Shown: positions 16,102 through 25,900 of the stretch, one piece after another
Layout of the letters: every line of letters begins with the position of its first letter
Numbering within the stretch: position 1 is the stretch's first letter
DNA from: a virus
IMG/VR virus record: IMGVR_UViG_3300010155_000043
Coordinates: 1-31,843 of that record
Direction: 5' to 3' (one strand)
Length of the DNA stretch: 31,843 nt
Made by a program: the position numbers and the translations under genes
The notes under the pieces: generated by a model
What the model was told of the DNA's origin: nothing
The model's input: only the letters and a program-made list of their open reading frames with translations
Databases searched by the model: none

Positions 16102-16522
16102 AGGAAAGCCTCTAAAGGAGGCTCCTGAAGAATATTTCGGTTTTGTTTATTTAATAAAAAATAAAAAAACAGGTAAAAAATATATTGGTCGAAAGTATTT
16201 CGGTACAACTCGTCGTGTGAAGGTTAAAGGAAAGAAGCGACGTAAAGTTATACGTAAAGAGTCTGATTGGGCTTCATATCAAGGCTCATCAAAATCACTG
16301 CAGCAAGATATACAAAAATTAGGTAGTAAGAGTTTTGAGTTTACTATTCTAATAATGGGTGAAACAAAGGGACAAGTTAATTACTTAGAAGAAAACATAC
16401 ATCATAGGTTTCACGTGTCTGCAAGTGATGACTTTTATAATGACTGTATCGGTCCTCGGAGATTTGCTAAAGTACGTTTTGATGAGAGTGTAGCTAAAAA
16501 AATTAACAAAATAGTTGTGTAG
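16076..16522 (+). CDS. GIY-YIG domain protein of marine T4-like type
   Basis: This 148-residue protein has AAGGA (16066-16070) 5 nt before the ATG, which lies inside the upstream homing endonuclease. The domain is visible as GFVYLIKN (22-29), KKYIGRKYF (34-42), WASYQGSSKSLQQDI (65-79) and the Glu in YLEENIHHRF (103-112). An insert of basic residues (RRVKVKGKKRRKVIRK) lies between the two motif halves. The start segment WLYKGK is, from memory, typical of small GIY-YIG proteins that many marine T4-like phages keep at conserved places, often called Seg-like. It has no extra NUMOD modules, so it may be a resident nuclease rather than a recent invader. Its DNA target and role are unknown. Confidence 0.75.
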   Translation: MVRSHWLYKGKPLKEAPEEYFGFVYLIKNKKTGKKYIGRKYFGTTRRVKVKGKKRRKVIRKESDWASYQGSSKSLQQDIQKLGSKSFEFTILIMGETKGQVNYLEENIHHRFHVSASDDFYNDCIGPRRFAKVRFDESVAKKINKIVV

Positions 16523-16548
16523 TTCGTAAAAATATCTTATATTTAAGC

Positions 16549-17460
16549 ATGGGATTATTAAGTATACTAGAGACCGTATTAGGTAGGTCAAAGAAGACGT
16601 CTGGAAATAACGTTTCGTTTAAATGTCCGTGTTGCAACCATTATAAGCATAAGCTAGAGATTGATCTATCAACTCAATATTGGCATTGCTGGGTATGTAA
16701 CGCTAAAGGGCGTAAACTATATACGTTATTTAAGAAAGCTAATGCATCTAAGGTTCAAATAGATGATTTAAATAGAGAGGTAGGTAGCTATGTGTCAGTG
16801 CGTGAGACTACCTCTAAACAAGGGGTAATGCTACCTCCAGAGTTCCAACTAATACTTAATGGTAATAAGAATAATCCAGAGTTTAGAAATGCATTACATT
16901 ACTTAAAAAGTCGAGGTATAACTAGAGAAGATATTGTTAGGTATAATATAGGCTACTGCGAAACAGGTGATTATAGTGGCATGATTATAGTACCTAGTTA
17001 TGATGAAAACGGTATGTTAAACTTCTTTACAGGTAGATCATATTATAAGGATGCAACGTTTAAACATAAGAATCCAAAAGTATCTAAAGATATTATTGGG
17101 TTTGATTTACTAGTTAACTGGAGTGAACCTATAACAATAGTTGAGGGCGTTTTTGATGCAATTGCTGTAAAGCGAAACGCTATTCCGCTATTTGGTAAGA
17201 TTATACTAGATAAGCTAAAGTCGTCAATAATAAATAATAAAGTTAAGACAGTGTATATTGGCTTAGATTCAGACGCAAGAGTTAAAGCGTTAGATATATG
17301 TCAGTATCTTATAAATAATGGAGTAACTGTATATCTTATAGAGTTAGGAGAAAAAGATCCTAGTGAGTTAGGATATCCAGGATTTACAGAATTATATAAT
17401 ACAGCTAGCCCGCTAACAGGTAGTGGGTTAATGATGAAGCAGATGGGAATAATGATTTGA
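16549..17460 (+). CDS. 61: DNA primase, T4 gp61-like
   Basis: This 303-residue protein is slightly shorter than T4 gp61 (342 aa). The N-terminal zinc finger of the CHC2 type is clear: CPCCNH (C26, C29) with WHCWVC (C47, C50). The TOPRIM catalytic part shows VEGVFDA (E199, D203) and GLDSDA (D240, D242), which bind the catalytic metal ions. It makes RNA primers for the lagging strand together with a gp41-type helicase, which is not in this window. A 26-nt gap precedes it. Its stop TGA overlaps the start of the nuclease gene (TTGA), so the two are translationally coupled. Confidence 0.92.
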   Translation: MGLLSILETVLGRSKKTSGNNVSFKCPCCNHYKHKLEIDLSTQYWHCWVCNAKGRKLYTLFKKANASKVQIDDLNREVGSYVSVRETTSKQGVMLPPEFQLILNGNKNNPEFRNALHYLKSRGITREDIVRYNIGYCETGDYSGMIIVPSYDENGMLNFFTGRSYYKDATFKHKNPKVSKDIIGFDLLVNWSEPITIVEGVFDAIAVKRNAIPLFGKIILDKLKSSIINNKVKTVYIGLDSDARVKALDICQYLINNGVTVYLIELGEKDPSELGYPGFTELYNTASPLTGSGLMMKQMGIMI

Positions 17461-20400
17461 GCATAAAAAATATTGATGTTGGATTTGATACATTAGATAA
17501 AATACTACATATCGCGGATATACATATACGTAATTATCAGAGACATAAAGAGTATAGAGAAGTATTTAAAGAATTATATAAAGGTGTAGATAGCTTACCA
17601 GATAACGCTATAGTATATGTTGGTGGAGATATCGTACATAATAAAACTGATATATCACCTGAGTTAATATCACTAACATCTGAATTCTTAAAGAAGTTAG
17701 CTGACAGGAGACATACGATTGTTATCACAGGTAACCATGATACTAATTTAAATAACACGAGTAGACTGGATGCATTAACGCCTATTATTAATAATCTAAA
17801 TCATCCTAACTTACATTACTTAAAAGACTCTGGTGTATATAAGATTGCGGATACACACTTCACTGTGTTTAGTATATTTGATCCACCATCTGAATTTATT
17901 AAAGCAGATAGTTTTAAAGGGTCAACAAAAATTGCACTCTTCCATGGACCCGTTAAATCATCTAAAACAGATATTGGGTATGAAGTAACTGGGGAAGAAT
18001 ATACTGCTGATTTATTTGATGGATATGATTTATCTTTATTAGGTGATATACATAAACGTCAATATGTTGATAAAGCAAAAACGATATGCTATCCCGGGTC
18101 ACTAATTCAACAAAACTTCGGTGAAGCTTTCAAGCACCATGGATACGCTATATGGGATGTAGCTAAACGCAAACCAAAATATACTGATGTACCGAATAAG
18201 TATGGCTTCTATACTATCGACGTGAAGGATGGCATTCTACCTAATATTGATGATATACCAAAGCAGCCGCGATTAAGAATTAGAACTACAAATACAACAG
18301 AAGCAGAGTTAAAAAGCATCATTAAAGATGTAAAGAAAAAATGTCGTGCAAATGATATAATTACTATCAAGCAAGATAAGATTAAAGGTACAGCTAGCAC
18401 ATCTAGAGCATTGACGAGAGATGTAAGAGATGTTAATTATCAGAATAAGCTACTAGAAGAGTACATTGAAAAGAATCATGATGTAGATTCAATACTATTA
18501 CGTAAGATAAAATCTATAAATAAAGCATTGAATGGAATGTTGCTCAACGAAGATATAACAAGAAATGTTACATGGAACATAAAGCAATTTGAATTTTCGA
18601 ACATGTTTAGTTACGGTGGCGGTAATAAGATAAATTTTGAAAAAGCAAAAGATGTTATTGGATTATTTGCTCCTAATCATGCAGGTAAATCTGCAATATT
18701 AGATGCATTAGCGTTCTGTATATTTGATAGATGTAGTAGAGGTAAATCAGCGTCAGATATAATGAATAATACAAAAAATACGTTCGAGTGTAAATTACAG
18801 TTTGAAATCGATGGTGTTGATTATTATATAGAGCGAAAGGCAAAGCGAATACTCAAAGGCTGGATGAAAGGTAAGGTTAGAGTTGATGTTGATTTTTGGT
18901 ATGTTGATGAAGATGGAAATAATGTATCTTTAAACGGAGAGCAAAGACGTGATACAGATAAATCTATACAAGGGTATCTCGGTGAGTATGATGATTTTGT
19001 TCTTACTGCACTATCTGTACAGAATAATAATACAGGATTTATTGATAAATCACAGTTTGAGAAGAAGGATTTATTATCACAGTTTTTAGATATAACTGTT
19101 TTCGAGCAGCTATATGCATTAGCAAATGATGAAATACGTGACGTACAAGCATTATTAAAAGATTTTGGTAATACTGATTACTCACAGCAACTTATCGACG
19201 TTGAGGATAAATTAGAAAAAAGTGAAGAGCGATATACAGAGTATCAGAAGCAGAAATCAGATATTGAATCACGTATAAAGGATTTGGGTAAAGCCATTTT
19301 ATCGCTAACCAAATCGCTACATAAAAAAGTGCCATTAGATAATATTGATTTATTAGATGTAGAGAGAGATAATGTATTATCGCAAGTAAGTGTAATTAAT
19401 GATCGATTAGAGTCAGATGAGCAAGTCGCATTGAAGAATAAGCAAACAATACTTGATTGCACTGTAGAGGTAGATAGATTAGAGAGTGAAGATGTTGAGC
19501 AGAAATATAAAGAGTTATTAGAATCAAGAGAAGATTTATCAGCACTTAATCGTCAGAAAGAGTTGCTAAAAAAAGATGTTCAGCATAAGCAAGAGCGTTT
19601 AGATGCAATTGGTCAGTTTGATCCAAATTGTAGTTTTTGTCAAGATAATGATTTTGTTAAAACTGCAAATGCAACACGAGATAGTTTAGAGGAAGATAAG
19701 GCTGTGGCTCATAAGCTAATGTCTGATATAAAAGCTGTAAGTGAGCAATTAGATACATATGTTGGAGTAAGCGGTAAGATAGATGAGTTGAGAGAGTATA
19801 GACATACTATATCTAGAATACAAAGAGAGCGTGATTTAGGTCGAATTGCATACTATAAAGCGAAAGAGTCGCGAGATAAATTATTACAGCGTGTTACAGA
19901 TATAGATACACAAGTAAAGCGATATCACGAAAATTTACAAGCTATAGAAGAAAACTCTGTTATTAATAAAGAGATTCAGAATCGTGATGAAGAGCAAGAC
20001 GCTCTTAAAGAAGAGTTAAATACTATTAATAATAAGCGTCAAATGTGTTATAGTGATATTAAAGTGTGTAAGACAGATATACGTACTATAAACAGTCATA
20101 TAAAGAAAGCGCATGAGTTAGAGGTGAGATTAAAAGCGTATGAATATTATTTAGATGCAATAAAGAGAGATGGTATCCCGTATGAGATTATATCTGACAC
20201 ACTACCTTATATTCAAGAAGAAGTTAATAATATATTATCTCAAGTCGTTGATTTTGAATTAGAATTCGATGTTGATGGAAAGAATATATTAACATATATA
20301 AAGTATGGTGATAATACTTGGTCATTAGAGATGACATCTGGAATGGAGAAGTTTATATCATCTCTTGCTATTCGTGTTGCACTTATTAATATATCTAACT

Positions 20401-20606
20401 TACCGAGACCAACATTCTTAGCTATTGATGAGGGATTTGGTAATTTAGATTCTACAAATATAAATTCAATGTCTATGCTTTTCGACTACCTTAAAACAGA
20501 GTTTGATTTCATATTAATAATATCACACATTGACATCATGAGAGATATGGTAGATGATGTTATTGAAATATCTAAACAAAGTACATTAAGTAACGTTATT
20601 TACTAA
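17457..20606 (+). CDS. 47/46: Fused Mre11-Rad50-type recombination nuclease (gp47-gp46 fusion)
   Basis: This is a 1049-residue single chain. Residues 1 to about 330 are a gp47/SbcD-type metallophosphoesterase: ADIH (D21, H23), GGDIVHNK (D58), GNHD (92-95), FHGP (H163) and GDIHK (196-200). From about 375 follows a gp46/SbcC-type ATPase: Walker A APNHAGKS (405-412), two long coiled-coil arms, a zinc hook CSFC (C725, C728), a TSGMEK signature (960-965), and Walker B LAIDEGFGNLD (D991, E992). The frame is open throughout. In T4 these are two genes. The complex resects DNA ends to start recombination-dependent replication. The start is TTG 17457 in a TTGA overlap with the primase stop, and no ATG precedes the catalytic motifs in this frame. 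Confidence 0.93.
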   Translation: MSIKNIDVGFDTLDKILHIADIHIRNYQRHKEYREVFKELYKGVDSLPDNAIVYVGGDIVHNKTDISPELISLTSEFLKKLADRRHTIVITGNHDTNLNNTSRLDALTPIINNLNHPNLHYLKDSGVYKIADTHFTVFSIFDPPSEFIKADSFKGSTKIALFHGPVKSSKTDIGYEVTGEEYTADLFDGYDLSLLGDIHKRQYVDKAKTICYPGSLIQQNFGEAFKHHGYAIWDVAKRKPKYTDVPNKYGFYTIDVKDGILPNIDDIPKQPRLRIRTTNTTEAELKSIIKDVKKKCRANDIITIKQDKIKGTASTSRALTRDVRDVNYQNKLLEEYIEKNHDVDSILLRKIKSINKALNGMLLNEDITRNVTWNIKQFEFSNMFSYGGGNKINFEKAKDVIGLFAPNHAGKSAILDALAFCIFDRCSRGKSASDIMNNTKNTFECKLQFEIDGVDYYIERKAKRILKGWMKGKVRVDVDFWYVDEDGNNVSLNGEQRRDTDKSIQGYLGEYDDFVLTALSVQNNNTGFIDKSQFEKKDLLSQFLDITVFEQLYALANDEIRDVQALLKDFGNTDYSQQLIDVEDKLEKSEERYTEYQKQKSDIESRIKDLGKAILSLTKSLHKKVPLDNIDLLDVERDNVLSQVSVINDRLESDEQVALKNKQTILDCTVEVDRLESEDVEQKYKELLESREDLSALNRQKELLKKDVQHKQERLDAIGQFDPNCSFCQDNDFVKTANATRDSLEEDKAVAHKLMSDIKAVSEQLDTYVGVSGKIDELREYRHTISRIQRERDLGRIAYYKAKESRDKLLQRVTDIDTQVKRYHENLQAIEENSVINKEIQNRDEEQDALKEELNTINNKRQMCYSDIKVCKTDIRTINSHIKKAHELEVRLKAYEYYLDAIKRDGIPYEIISDTLPYIQEEVNNILSQVVDFELEFDVDGKNILTYIKYGDNTWSLEMTSGMEKFISSLAIRVALINISNLPRPTFLAIDEGFGNLDSTNINSMSMLFDYLKTEFDFILIISHIDIMRDMVDDVIEISKQSTLSNVIY

Positions 20607-20610
20607 TCAT

Positions 20611-20630
20611 CGTATATTTATATATGATAC
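20611..20630. promoter_or_regulatory. Candidate late-promoter-like motif with imperfect dyad
   Basis: The 62-nt gap after the nuclease gene holds CGTATATTTATATATGATAC. The core GTATATTTAT (20612-20621) is identical to the copies at 1611, 3004 and 11892. Flanking ATCGTATAT and ATATATGAT form a dyad with one G-T pair. It lies 47 nt before the fibre gene start and would mark a switch from replication genes to adhesion genes. Function is inferred. Confidence 0.42.
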
Positions 20631-20668
20631 TTGAGGTAAATTCGAGTAGATAACTTGGGGTTCACAAA

Positions 20669-22948
20669 ATGTTTAAAAGGCAGAATACATATCTAGGCTT
20701 ACACAAGTATCCTATACTTATAACAGATAACGCTGATTATTCAGAGTATTTCAAAGTAAGTGATCTGCCACTAGAACTAACCTCAGGTAAAAATTTCTTC
20801 AAATTATATGGTAATAGCGAGTTATTAGCTAATGAATCTGAAATTCTTATTGAAGTATTAGATTCTAACAATGCTCCTATATATCATCATGTTAATAGAT
20901 ACAGAGATCCATCAGGTCGTAGAGTAATATCTATATATGTTTATGACGATACACCAGCTGGAAACGCTAGAATTACTATTCTTGGTCAAGCGAAGTATCG
21001 TCCAAATGGATCTTCAATACCGAGTAATTGGAAAGATAAGCATAATGTTAAGTGGTCAACAGTTGTACCGCTACAACCTCACAAGCAAAATAATTCTGAG
21101 ATAATATTTGACGTTATACCTGGAGTAAAGATTCAGGAGATTAATCGTTGTTATGCAGAGTATGATTTTGTAATCGGTAATAAGGCATATCAATCAGTTA
21201 GTGGAGAAGGAACAATTACTAATTACAGCTCTCATGCAGGAGGAGAGGGTGTAGCCGAACTAACATTCGCAGGCCATATACCAGGCGGACCTGGTGGCGG
21301 TGGATTTAATCCTAAAGTGCGGGAAATATCACTCGCTGTAAACGGATTAACAACCGCTAACTTTCAATATTGGGTTGATAATTTTATTAGTTATGGTGAT
21401 GGGCAAAGCGTAGTATTCTTAAATCCGTATAAGTGGGAAAAGAGAGGTACTGCAACAGCAGGTAGATATGGACATATTCAAACTTGGCCGCACGACTATT
21501 GGCCAACATGGAATCCAACTGTACTGTATGTGAAAGATTCTAACACACTTACAGTAACACCACTCACTATACCAGTCAAAGCTATAAAAAATGATGGTAG
21601 TTATACGATTCAAGAGATACATCCCAACTTTCTAATACCTACCGCAGATGGAACATATACTAATTTCACTACATCATATCATCAAACAGGAGATACATCT
21701 GCTGCAACACTAAACTCACAATCGTTCGCTAACATTACATTAAAGAATCTCGATCCAATCGCGGGTGATGTATATAAAATAAAGACATATATGAAGAGTC
21801 AAGGATTCGGACCATATACACTGATTGGTGAAGATTTAGTTGAGGATAATAACTTATTAAGTGACCCGTCTAGTCTAACTCCGTATGGTAGTGCTGGACA
21901 CTTCGTTGATCAAACTGTAGTTGATAATCTTTGGGAACTTGATGTACCCGGAAGTATGACTGCCGGAGCAACCCAATCTAACTTCCCTATTATGGGAGGT
22001 GTAACAATAACGGGTAGTGAAACGATAACTAACACAGCTTATGAGTATTACGGTGGACCTGTTAACTATACACGTCCATGGTCTACTAAAGGCATTTTAT
22101 TTAAAAGTAAGCGTTCCATTGACGTGTATAGTGGTAATACATATAGTATCACATTCGAAGCTGCAGCAGATAAAGCACCTGGTCAAGATCAACCTAGTAT
22201 AATGGAGGTATGGATCTCAGGATCTGCAGTAACCCCTGGTCCACATGACTTGGCGGCGAATACACGGTACATTGTTACAACTCCTAACGGTACAGGATTA
22301 GGTAGACGTGTAGGGGTATTAAAGGCAGATTTATATAAAGATGGTAACCGCGAAGCGATGGAAGCTTTAGGTAGTAATATTACAACGAATAGAATCCATA
22401 GCGCTATGAGCTCTATAGCTGCAGCGCGTGGTGAAGGCGATCTTCAGGAAGCAATACGGTTTACAGAGCACAACGCTCTCGCTTCATCTCAAATACCTGG
22501 AGTTGCGAATAATAATCCATATAGATTAACATTGCCAGGCGGGTTTACGCCAAATACGCAGCAAGTTGTACCTGGTATAGTTAAAAAGAAAGTTGTACAG
22601 ATTAATTACACACCTGAAGAAGATGGTGATTTAAATATTCGTTTCAATGTAATATTTGGTAAATGGCATATAGGAAATGTTGAGATTAAAGGGGATCGCC
22701 AAACAGGGTTTACTCCAAATCATACATTCCAAGAATTCCCTGTACCAACAGCTCAAGAAAATGATGTACTTGATTTTAAATTTGAATTCTACAATCGTCG
22801 TAATGAAGAAGCTAATATCGCGCTAACTTTAAATAGCGTGGACTTCTCAGGTAGTAATTTATATATAGATGGAATAAATAATCAACTACCAGGTACAATA
22901 AATATTGGAGATGGTCTTATAATGGAAGGATTCGACGGGACACTGTAA
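20669..22948 (+). CDS. Tail fibre/tip structural protein of marine T4-like type
   Basis: This 759-residue protein has a weak upstream ribosome binding site (GGGG). Its N-terminal 120 residues (ADYSEYFKVSDLPLELTSGK, ILIEVLDSNNAPIYHHVNRY, RVISIYVYDDTPAGNARITI) form a domain I recall from fibre or tip proteins of marine T4-like phages. A glycine-rich turn (GHIPGGPGGGG) lies near residue 210. The rest is beta-rich, with a helical part near residues 555-600 (EAMEALGSNITTNRIHSAMS). It is the first gene of the adhesion block and lies 2 nt before the giant fibre gene, so it probably connects the fibre to the baseplate or caps it. No enzyme motif was seen. Confidence 0.65.
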   Translation: MFKRQNTYLGLHKYPILITDNADYSEYFKVSDLPLELTSGKNFFKLYGNSELLANESEILIEVLDSNNAPIYHHVNRYRDPSGRRVISIYVYDDTPAGNARITILGQAKYRPNGSSIPSNWKDKHNVKWSTVVPLQPHKQNNSEIIFDVIPGVKIQEINRCYAEYDFVIGNKAYQSVSGEGTITNYSSHAGGEGVAELTFAGHIPGGPGGGGFNPKVREISLAVNGLTTANFQYWVDNFISYGDGQSVVFLNPYKWEKRGTATAGRYGHIQTWPHDYWPTWNPTVLYVKDSNTLTVTPLTIPVKAIKNDGSYTIQEIHPNFLIPTADGTYTNFTTSYHQTGDTSAATLNSQSFANITLKNLDPIAGDVYKIKTYMKSQGFGPYTLIGEDLVEDNNLLSDPSSLTPYGSAGHFVDQTVVDNLWELDVPGSMTAGATQSNFPIMGGVTITGSETITNTAYEYYGGPVNYTRPWSTKGILFKSKRSIDVYSGNTYSITFEAAADKAPGQDQPSIMEVWISGSAVTPGPHDLAANTRYIVTTPNGTGLGRRVGVLKADLYKDGNREAMEALGSNITTNRIHSAMSSIAAARGEGDLQEAIRFTEHNALASSQIPGVANNNPYRLTLPGGFTPNTQQVVPGIVKKKVVQINYTPEEDGDLNIRFNVIFGKWHIGNVEIKGDRQTGFTPNHTFQEFPVPTAQENDVLDFKFEFYNRRNEEANIALTLNSVDFSGSNLYIDGINNQLPGTINIGDGLIMEGFDGTL

Positions 22949-22950
22949 TT

Positions 22951-25900
22951 ATGGCTAATTTAAGAACAACAGACTATAAAGGATTTAACAACGCAACAGC
23001 ATCAGCTGGATATGAAGGTGCTGGACTAATATTATGGTCCGGATCAATGGTTTTAGATTCGGCAGGTCAATATACTAGCTACTCTGGTGTTGGTTTAGAA
23101 CTAGTAAGTGATGGTGAGTCATATTTACGATTTGCAACATCCACGTCAACGCAGGTAGGTGAATTAGATGTACGTGCAAATAAGTTTTACGTAGGATCAC
23201 CTACCTCTCAGTTTATATCTGGTTCCGGAGGTAATATTGAAATAAGCTCCTCTGCTTTCCATCTCTCTCGAACCGGTGACGTTATAATGTCCGGATCAAT
23301 AACAGCAGCTGAAGGGTATATCGGTGATTGGAAGATTGTTGATGGTAAGTTAAGTGGTTCAAATGCAACATTAGATGCAGTTGGTGCAGCACTTTATCAT
23401 ACAACAAAAGGTCCAGGTTCTGATACACCAGCTGGTGGATTTCATCAACTTAGAGATGAGTATTATATAGATTTTACACCAAGTCAAGGTCCTACAGCAA
23501 CTGCTGGAAAATATTACGTAAAATTTGGTCCTAATTTTTCTATTAGTGAGAGCGGAGTATTGTTTGCAAGTGGAGCAGTATTCGAAGGAACAATTACAGC
23601 AAGTGCTGGGCTAATCGGTGGGTATAATATTGAGTCTCATTCACTCACAACTACCGGGTTTGCAATAGGTGATAGCACTGAAGCATATGCAATCAGCTCA
23701 AGTAACTTTAACGTCGATCATACAGGAGTAGTAACAGCTAGTGCTGGATTGATTGGTGGATTTGAACTATCTAGTACTGAGATTAAATCTTCAAATAATA
23801 ATTTAAGATTAAAATCTTCCGGTGATATAACAGGATCTCAAGTATTATTTGATGGTGGTACGATAGGTGGAATAACTATAGATGGTGATTCATTAAGTAT
23901 AGGGACATCTTATAAGATTTCATCTTCTACAGATACTAATGACCCTGTTTCATTTATTTCATCATCTAACTTCAAAGTATCAGCTGGTGGTACAATAACA
24001 GCCAGTGCTGGATTGATTGGAAATTGGGCTATTAATGGTGGTAGTTTAGTTAGTACAACTAACGGAGCAACTAACGGTAAAGGTATATTTTTAGAAGCCG
24101 ATGATACTCCAAGAATAGTTGTTCGAGAAGATGGTAACAATGCAGTATCGATGTTATATACAGATTCAACTAACTATGGTATTCAGGGGCTAGTAGGTGG
24201 CGAAAGAATATTTGGTCTTGGTAATCCTGGTAACAGTGGTAATACAATTGCAGGCTGGACATTTGATAGCGAGAAGTTGACAGGTGGTCACATGATTATC
24301 CGGAAAGACGGTACCATTGAATCCGATGGATTTGTAACAAACTTACCCGGGTCAGGATTTAGATTAACAGCAGCATCTGGAGGAATGTTAGAGGTAGAAA
24401 ATGCTAGAATCAGAGGTACTCTTTCAACAGCTGTATTTGAAAAAGAAACAGTTAATGCTGTCGGTGGACAATTATATGTTGCTAATTCAACCACATTAAC
24501 AGGTTCAGCCACTCACCCGCAAGCAGCTTACTCTAATACTGATACAACTATGTCTGTAGTTAATGTAACAGGATTTTCAAGCGGAGAAATACTATCAGCT
24601 AAGAAAGTTAACGATACAGGATTTCAAACAGAATATTTATTAGTTAACTCATCATCCAGAGCTAATAAAGAAAGTGGAACAGATTATACCGGTAATATTT
24701 ATGTAACAAGAGGGTACGGTTCAGGAGTGACAGGAGATTCAGCATCACTAGGGAATACTCCAGGAGCAGCTCAATCATATACAGGATCTCAAGTATTAGT
24801 ATCTACAGGTAAGCTTAATACTGGGTACATTCGTTTAAATGCTAATCCAAATGATGAAGCTACACCATATATGCAGATCGTGGAAAGAACAGGTAGCGGA
24901 ATATATGACCTAGAATTAAAAGCTCAACTAGGAGACTTATCAGGTATATCATCAGGTAAATTGTTCGGTGAAACAAATCCAGGATTTGGATTATTCTCTG
25001 AGAATGTATTCTTAACAGGTGGTATAGTAGCTCAAACCGGATCGATTGCCGGTATAGAGATGGAATCTGGAAAATTATACACCGGTCCAGGGGTGCATGG
25101 AGGAGGTACTACAGGATTTTATTTAGATTCTGGAAGTAAATTCTCGCTAGGTGATAAATTAACCTGGGATGGAGATGGAAATTTAGTTATTAATGGTACG
25201 ATTACTATTGGAGCAGATTCAATAGATAATAGTGGTATAGCAGATGCAGCAGAAGCAGCAGCAGCTGCAGCTCAAGCGAGTGTAAATAATATAACTGCTA
25301 CTCAAACAACACATCTATTTGGAGGACCTTCTGGCTCAACTATATCATCTGGAAAATTAATAGCTGATGGTGAAACAACAGGATCACTATGGTATCAGAG
25401 TGGTAGTAGTTACGGAAGCCATGAGACGAAAAATGGTGTATTAATGCTATCATCATCTATGGATGAATCGTATCAGATTCATACCGCAGTTCTCAGAAGC
25501 TCTCAATCGTATAACAGGAACTCAGGTATAATGTTTACATCGGATGTAACGTATATGCAGCCCACTCAGAAGTTTATAATAGGGTTCGGTAAAAACACAT
25601 CTGTAGATGTAAGCGACTTCACACCTGGTGCAATTCCGTCCGTAAGCCAACCACCAGCACATGCTTTTCGTTTTGATGCCGGTGCACTCAAAATTATTGA
25701 AGGTTCTAATACTAGTACTCATCGGTGGAGTAATTATAACGATGTTATAGCTGTAGGAGATAAACTTAGATTAACTATCGAGCCTTATAGTGGTAGTGGC
25801 GCGCTGTATAAAATTTACAAATTCCCTGATTTAACCACGCCCGGTTTCACTACTTCTTCTCTCGGTGAATCATGGGCTACGACTGAAGAGATGCTAGATA

